Below are positions 6,258 to 9,711 of a DNA stretch of 9,711 bases, in pieces. Origin of the DNA: Firm-08 sp045541535. Its GTDB lineage: Bacteria > Bacillota > Clostridia > Oscillospirales > QAKW01. The stretch is taken from positions 1 to 9,711 of the forward strand of contig JAZQJG010000051.1 of assembly GCA_045541535.1 (NCBI GenBank), given 5' to 3'. Numbering within the stretch: position 1 is the first letter of the stretch; the number at the start of each line of letters is the position of its first letter. The notes below the pieces were generated by a model that saw nothing but the letters and a program-made list of their open reading frames with translations, had not been told where the DNA came from and made no database searches. The position numbers were made by a program, and so were the translations under genes.

Positions 6258-6440
6258 GTGAACAAAACGAACATCCCGACATATGAAAAAATAATGATCC
6301 CTCTGCGCCTACCACCGGAAATTTACAACCGAATGATGGACGAAGTGCAAAAGAAAAAGAAGGACGAACGTGGTTATAGCGTCAATCAGTATTTAACAGA
6401 GATACTGACAAATGACTTGGAGGGAAAAGATAATGGCTAA
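6258..6440 (+). CDS. Ribbon-helix-helix (Arc/MetJ-type) regulator of the restriction operon
   Basis: This 60-aa protein fits an RHH fold. A short strand (KIMIPLRLP, about residues 11-19) would enter the DNA major groove, followed by helix A (PEIYNRMMDEVQKKKK, 20-35), a turn containing GYS, and helix B (VNQYLTEILTND). It starts with GTG at 6258; GGAGGTGG (6246-6253) is well placed and no ATG is available in frame. It heads the operon and overlaps the methylase-nuclease gene by 8 bp, so the proteins are coupled. Known controllers of restriction systems are usually HTH C-proteins; an RHH protein here would be an alternative way to delay nuclease expression until the DNA is methylated (inference). 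Antitoxin-like RHH proteins are the main alternative, but no toxin-sized gene follows. Confidence 0.85.
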   Translation: MNKTNIPTYEKIMIPLRLPPEIYNRMMDEVQKKKKDERGYSVNQYLTEILTNDLEGKDNG

Positions 6441-8349
6441 AAAAGAAATCAAAACAGATTTGTGGGTTGCAAAGCAACTTGATGATTGCAAAATAGAATA
6501 TGATGCACAGGGGAGCAATGTTAAAGAACTCAATGAAGCGTTACAAAGTGCATCAAAAAGGGGCACCGGTAACGCTGGATATCCTGAATATGTCGCCGTT
6601 GTCAAAGATTTCGTAATCGTAATTGAGGACAAAGCAGATCTTTCCAAACATCAAAAACTGACTGATACAGGGATTTTGTCTGTTGATCAGAAGGATATCG
6701 CTGACTATGCTGTCAATGGAGCATATTTTTATGCTAAGCACATTGCTCAAAACAGTACTTTTCACAAAGTTTTTTCAATCGGCGTTTCTGGCGATGAAAA
6801 ACATCATAAAATCACACCGTTGTATGTAGATGACAGGGATGGGTATAAACAGCTCCCTGATATTGAATCCTTTACATCATTCACTGATGCAAATATTGAC
6901 GAATATTATACTCGTTACGTTTTGGATGAAAAGACCGATGTTGAAAAGACTACCGAAGAGATTTTGAAGGATGCAGCGGAACTACACGAATACCTTCGCA
7001 CCTACGGCTCTCTTAAGGATCAGGATAAACCATTAGTCGTTTCCGGCATTTTGTTGGCATTGGATGATAAATTCTTTAAACCCAGTGATTTGCTTGGTGA
7101 TGAAACAACCACGGACGGTCAGTTAATTTATGATGCTATTCAGCGCCGCCTAAAAGCATCCAATGTTGGTCCTGATGCAAAGCGTGACAAGCTAATGAGT
7201 GAATTTTCTATCATCCGCACAAGTGCTCGCTTGAACGAGATTGATGTCAAGCTGGGTAAAACCCCGCTGAAATTCTACACTGAGTTCTTGAAGAAAAATG
7301 TCTTTGACAACATTAAGTACCGTAGCTCCAGCGAGGATTTTATCGGAAGATTTTATGGCGAATTTATGAGCTACTCCGGTGGCGATGGCCAAACGTTAGG
7401 AATTGTTCTCACTCCTCGTCATATCTGCGATCTATTCTGTGATCTTCTGGATATTCAGGCTACAGATATTGTCCTTGACCCTTGCTGTGGTACTGCTGGC
7501 TTCCTTGTTGCAGCCATGCACCATATGCTTGAAAAGGCAGGTGCTGATCAGAACAAGCGAAAAAACATCAAAAAGAAGCAGTTGCACGGATTTGAACTAC
7601 AAAGCAATATGTTTGCCATTGCTGCAACCAATATGATTCTCCGTGAAGACGGCAACAGCAACATCAAGTGTGAAGATTTTCTCAGACAGAATCCTGCTCA
7701 GGTGCAGCTCAAAGGCGCAACTGTTGGTATGATGAATCCGCCCTATTCCCAGGGAACAAAAGCTGATCCGTCGCAGTATGAATTGTCTTTTGTGGAGCAT
7801 TTACTCGATTCCTTAACCAAAGGATCAAAGGCCGCAGTAATTGTTCCACAGTCTTCAATGACTGGTAAAACAAAAGATGAGCAGGCTTTTAAGTCAAATA
7901 TTCTCAGGCATCATACACTGGAAGGTGTTATTACTTGTAATACCGCTACATTCTATGGAGTAGGTACTAATCCTGTCATTGCAGTCTTTACAGCACATGA
8001 AGCGCATCCTGATGATAAGATTTGTAAATTTATTGATTTCCGAAATGATGGGTATGAAGTGCGTGCGCATGTTGGACTTGTCGAAGGCGATTCAGCTAAA
8101 GATAAACGTCAGCATTTACTGGATGTGTGGTTTGGGCGAACTGAGGCAGCCTCGAATTTTTGTGTTGAATCCACAGTAACAGCTGAAGATGAATGGTTAC
8201 ATTCGTTCTTCTATTTTAACGATGAGATCCCTTCGGATGAGGATTTTGAAAAAACTATTGGCGATTATCTAACATTTGAGTTTTCAATGATTATGCAAAA
8301 CAGAGAATACTTGTTCGGTCAAGGCGGTGAATCAGATGAAAAGTCTTGA
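6433..8349 (+). CDS. BcgI-like fused nuclease/N6-adenine methyltransferase (Type IIB restriction-modification A subunit)
   Basis: This 638-aa protein starts at ATG 6433, eight bases after GGAGGG; the ATG at 6412 lies upstream of that site and is not used. Residues 1-150 resemble an HsdR N-terminal nuclease domain with Pro51-Glu52 and Glu65-Asp66-Lys67 in a hydrophobic strand (VIVIEDKAD), a PD-(D/E)XK pattern. Residues 170-340 are the helical methylase N-domain, ending in LTPRHICDLF (326-335). Motif I (LDPCCGTAGF, 348-357) would bind S-adenosylmethionine and motif IV NPPY (435-438) the flipped adenine, as in HsdM-type enzymes. There is no helicase domain and no separate HsdR gene. This matches BcgI, where the A chain (about the same length) both methylates and cuts, with the S subunit choosing the site and cleavage on both sides of it. 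Type I HsdM is the alternative, but the extra nuclease domain argues against it. Confidence 0.88.
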   Translation: MAKKEIKTDLWVAKQLDDCKIEYDAQGSNVKELNEALQSASKRGTGNAGYPEYVAVVKDFVIVIEDKADLSKHQKLTDTGILSVDQKDIADYAVNGAYFYAKHIAQNSTFHKVFSIGVSGDEKHHKITPLYVDDRDGYKQLPDIESFTSFTDANIDEYYTRYVLDEKTDVEKTTEEILKDAAELHEYLRTYGSLKDQDKPLVVSGILLALDDKFFKPSDLLGDETTTDGQLIYDAIQRRLKASNVGPDAKRDKLMSEFSIIRTSARLNEIDVKLGKTPLKFYTEFLKKNVFDNIKYRSSSEDFIGRFYGEFMSYSGGDGQTLGIVLTPRHICDLFCDLLDIQATDIVLDPCCGTAGFLVAAMHHMLEKAGADQNKRKNIKKKQLHGFELQSNMFAIAATNMILREDGNSNIKCEDFLRQNPAQVQLKGATVGMMNPPYSQGTKADPSQYELSFVEHLLDSLTKGSKAAVIVPQSSMTGKTKDEQAFKSNILRHHTLEGVITCNTATFYGVGTNPVIAVFTAHEAHPDDKICKFIDFRNDGYEVRAHVGLVEGDSAKDKRQHLLDVWFGRTEAASNFCVESTVTAEDEWLHSFFYFNDEIPSDEDFEKTIGDYLTFEFSMIMQNREYLFGQGGESDEKS

Positions 8350-9418
8350 AGAATTAAATTGGGAACAATTCCATATTGGAGACATCTTCACGGTTGAACG
8401 ACCAATTGCTCGCAATAAAGACAATTATGAACAGGGAGATGTTCCCTTCGTAGCGTCTGGTGCAGTAAACAACGGTGTGTTAAAATGCTGCCGCCCAAAG
8501 GATAACGAGACACTTGATAAACGAAATTGTATTACAGTCAGTCCTGTTGATGGAAGCGCGTTTTACCAGACATTTGACTTTTTGGGTCGTGGCGGTGCAG
8601 GATCTTCTGTGTTACTATTACGCAGTCCTCAAAATGAGCTTTTAAGCGGGCAATTTGTTTCAAACATGATTTCTCAAACGTGTTCAAAATATACATATGG
8701 ACATATGGGAAGCAAGGAGAGCATAAAAAGAGAAATTATACAGTTGCCTACTTATCACGATCACAGCCCGGATTATCAGTATATGGCAGATTATGTTGAA
8801 CGTAAGAGTAATGATCTGCGGGATAGATATTGTCTGTATGCTAAAAAACGCATCTCCGCGATAGGAAATCCTATTACAGTACCTTCGTTGAACGAAAAGG
8901 GCTGGCAAACATTCATTATTAAAGATATTGCGGATGTGTATTCAGGTCACGACATCTATGCTCAAGAACGCATCAATGGAAAGACACCGCTTGTTACAGC
9001 TGTGGGAACTAATAATGGCGTTGGCTATTTTGTTGGCAACGAGAACGATTCCAGAGCCGAGGAATCTATTTCGGTAGTACGCAATGGTGCAAGTGTAGGC
9101 AAAGCATTTTATCATAAATACTCTGCTCTGTACGGAAATGATTGTCGCAGGCTGAAGCTAAAACATTCACATTCAGAATTCGTCAATCTATTTATTACTC
9201 AGGTAATCGGAATGCAGAACAAAGCGTTTAGTTATAGCCGCAAACTGGGTACGGAACGATTGCAGAACTTGAGAATTATGCTTCCTATTACCGATGGCGG
9301 CGCTCCTGATTACGAATATATGGAGCAGTACGCTAAAAATCTGATGCTCAAGAAGTATAAACAATATCTTGCTTTCCTTGAAACAAAAGACAGAGGCGCG
9401 AGAGTTCAAACCCCATGA
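8336..9418 (+). CDS. Specificity (S) subunit, BcgI B-like, two target-recognition domains
   Basis: This 360-aa protein starts at ATG 8336, overlapping the A-subunit gene by 14 bp with AAGGCGGTG upstream; the GTG at 8327 lies inside that site. It is an internal duplication. Each half opens with W-x-x-F-x-I-x-D-I (9-17 and 190-198), contains P-x-V-x-A...NNGV (37-48 and 218-229), and closes with a conserved helix: PDYQYMADYVERKSNDLRD (145-163) and PDYEYMEQYAKNLMLKKYK (324-342). The two variable parts (about 18-137 and 199-315) are target-recognition domains, each reading one half of a bipartite DNA site; the helices set the spacer and dock the A subunits. After the last helix comes an atypical tail, ETKDRGARVQTP, possibly read from junction DNA. 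The recognised sequence cannot be read from the protein. Confidence 0.88.
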   Translation: MKSLEELNWEQFHIGDIFTVERPIARNKDNYEQGDVPFVASGAVNNGVLKCCRPKDNETLDKRNCITVSPVDGSAFYQTFDFLGRGGAGSSVLLLRSPQNELLSGQFVSNMISQTCSKYTYGHMGSKESIKREIIQLPTYHDHSPDYQYMADYVERKSNDLRDRYCLYAKKRISAIGNPITVPSLNEKGWQTFIIKDIADVYSGHDIYAQERINGKTPLVTAVGTNNGVGYFVGNENDSRAEESISVVRNGASVGKAFYHKYSALYGNDCRRLKLKHSHSEFVNLFITQVIGMQNKAFSYSRKLGTERLQNLRIMLPITDGGAPDYEYMEQYAKNLMLKKYKQYLAFLETKDRGARVQTP

Positions 9419-9432
9419 GTGCATTGTAGAAA

Positions 9433-9450
9433 ATATCTTTTTTGTAGCCC
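9433..9450. repeat. 18-bp inverted repeat, right copy (partner 5995-6012)
   Basis: This is the exact reverse complement of 5995-6012; the overlapping 9430-9446 matches the reverse complement of 6088-6104 over 17 nt. It starts 14 bp after the S-subunit stop codon. Confidence 0.85.
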
Positions 9451-9456
9451 ATAGAC

Positions 9457-9493
9457 ACAAAAGGATAAGTTACGACGCCTTTTGTCCTTTTTT
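9457..9493 (+). terminator. Terminator of the restriction operon
   Basis: ACAAAAGG (9457-9464) pairs with CCTTTTGT (9478-9485) over a 13-nt loop, followed by CC and six T residues. It begins 38 bp after the S-subunit stop. The loop is large, so the strength is moderate. Confidence 0.65.
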
Positions 9494-9504
9494 CCTTGAC
9501 AGAC

Positions 9505-9549
9505 AAACAAGCCATAGTTTGACACAAGTTGACAAACTATGGCTTGTTT
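9505..9549. repeat. 17-bp perfect inverted repeat embracing an outward promoter
   Basis: The arms 9505-9521 and 9533-9549 are exact reverse complements around an 11-nt loop. The loop and the start of the right arm carry the -35 box TTGACA, and the TATAAT follows two bases after the right arm. It may be an operator, a terminator for the restriction operon (TTTATTA follows on the plus strand), or a cruciform. Three TTGACA hexamers occur within 40 bp (9496, 9519, 9529); only the last is correctly spaced from a -10 box. Confidence 0.85.
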
Positions 9550-9557
9550 ATTATAAT
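9529..9557 (+). promoter_or_regulatory. Perfect consensus sigma-A promoter pointing out of the cassette
   Basis: TTGACA (9529-9534) and TATAAT (9552-9557) are separated by exactly 17 nt. Transcription would start near 9563, at the very beginning of the right arm of the 80-bp repeat (9562). No protein-coding gene follows within the window, so the product is either an RNA or a gene to the right. Confidence 0.85.
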
Positions 9558-9561
9558 GAGG

Positions 9562-9641
9562 TTAAGCAGCGGAGGAGCATCCGAACACGCCTGAAAGTGC
9601 ATAATTTCGGTGCTTTTTGGATTATCGTCGTCGGCAGGCGT
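9562..9641 (+). repeat. 80-bp inverted repeat, right arm
   Basis: It matches the reverse complement of 5907-5986 at 79 of 80 positions. Unlike the left arm it has a consensus promoter directly upstream and continues into sequence able to pair with its own start. Confidence 0.95.
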
Positions 9642-9676
9642 CAGCCTTGCCTCCTCCTCTGCACCAAAAATCTCTT

Positions 9677-9707
9677 AAAATTCTGCGCTTTCAGGTCGCA
9701 GAATTTT
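9677..9707 (+). terminator. 11-bp hairpin at the right edge, possible terminator
   Basis: AAAATTCTGCG pairs perfectly with CGCAGAATTTT around a 9-nt loop. The U-run is part of the 3' arm, as in bidirectional terminators, but GCCG follows, so termination is uncertain. The window ends four bases later. Confidence 0.5.
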
Positions 9708-9711
9708 GCCG

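Larger units (their letters stand above)
9562..9707 (+). ncRNA. Candidate structured RNA overlapping the right repeat arm
   Basis: From the probable transcription start the sequence can fold into nested stems. The outer stem is 9566-9577 with 9651-9662 (11 of 12 pairs), the middle stem 9587-9593 with 9635-9641 (7 perfect pairs), and the inner stem ATAAT 9601-9605 with ATTAT 9621-9625. A separate hairpin of 11 perfect pairs follows (9677-9687 with 9697-9707), whose 3' arm ends in TTTT and could act as a terminator. The 9-nt loop of this hairpin contains CTTTCAGG, complementary to CCTGAAAG at 9590-9597. It may be a small RNA, a leader of an off-window gene, or just a palindrome-rich repeat element. 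No known RNA family was recognised. Confidence 0.4.

Noticed and set aside
6258..6440. Toxin-antitoxin pair with the RHH protein as antitoxin
   Set aside because: The gene that follows is a 638-aa methylase-nuclease rather than a small toxin, and the operon structure fits restriction control better.
6433..9418. Standard Type I restriction system with phase-variable hsdS
   Set aside because: There is no HsdR helicase, the methylase chain carries its own nuclease motif, and there is only one S gene with no inverted repeats inside it.
5900..9648. Target-site duplication around the 80-bp inverted repeat
   Set aside because: Sequences directly outside the arms (…CAGCATA on the left, CAGCCTT… on the right) share only CAGC, displaced by three bases; not a convincing duplication, so a simple transposon with terminal inverted repeats is not supported.
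1..9711. CRISPR array, rRNA or complete insertion sequence
   Set aside because: No regularly spaced repeats, rRNA-like stretches or transposase genes were seen on either strand.

Overview
The window looks like a chromosomal accessory region of a Gram-positive, Clostridia-type gut bacterium (Oscillospiraceae-like is my best guess). The basis is strong GGAGG-type ribosome binding sites, near-consensus sigma-A promoters, zinc-ribbon/SPFH membrane proteins of a kind common in Firmicutes, and two base-composition regimes. Positions 1-5840 are moderately GC-rich; 6180-9420 is visibly AT-richer, suggesting separate acquisition.

Left half (68-5340): six genes on the minus strand form one tightly spaced operon. 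In order of transcription they encode an SPFH-domain protein with a C-terminal double zinc ribbon (YdjI-like), a four-helix membrane protein, a membrane protein with an N-terminal zinc ribbon and a C-terminal beta-type domain, a two-helix membrane protein with paired cysteines, a soluble unknown protein, and a two-helix membrane protein with a long coiled-coil tail. The operon starts at a strong promoter (TTGACT, 17 nt, TATAAT) and ends at a 15-bp hairpin terminator. The set recalls the B. subtilis ydjGHI membrane-stress module that works with PspA, but no PspA gene is visible. A small Cro/CI-type regulator is transcribed divergently. Three copies of a 16-bp pseudopalindrome (consensus TAGTGATATATCACTA) sit around the divergent promoters, so this regulator very probably controls both itself and the operon.

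Middle (5586-6257): a small minus-strand gene of unknown function (84 aa) converges on the regulator. It is followed by about 420 bp without a gene, holding one arm of an 80-bp inverted repeat, short repeats, two terminator-like hairpins and a promoter/operator.

Right half (6190-9418): a three-gene plus-strand operon encodes a ribbon-helix-helix regulator, a 638-aa protein combining an N-terminal PD-(D/E)XK nuclease motif with an N6-adenine methylase, and a 360-aa two-domain specificity subunit. The sizes and domain order match BcgI-like Type IIB restriction-modification, in which cutting and methylation share one chain and target choice is separate. A 32-bp near-palindrome overlaps the promoter and is the likely operator of the RHH protein.

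The restriction cassette is enclosed by an 80-bp inverted repeat (5907-5986 and 9562-9641, 79/80 identical). Just inside the right arm lies a perfect consensus promoter (TTGACA, 17 nt, TATAAT) pointing outward. After it come sequences that can fold into nested stems and a hairpin whose loop is complementary to the upstream repeat. This could be a structured-RNA repeat element, an invertible segment carrying an outward promoter, or both; no recombinase gene is present in the window.
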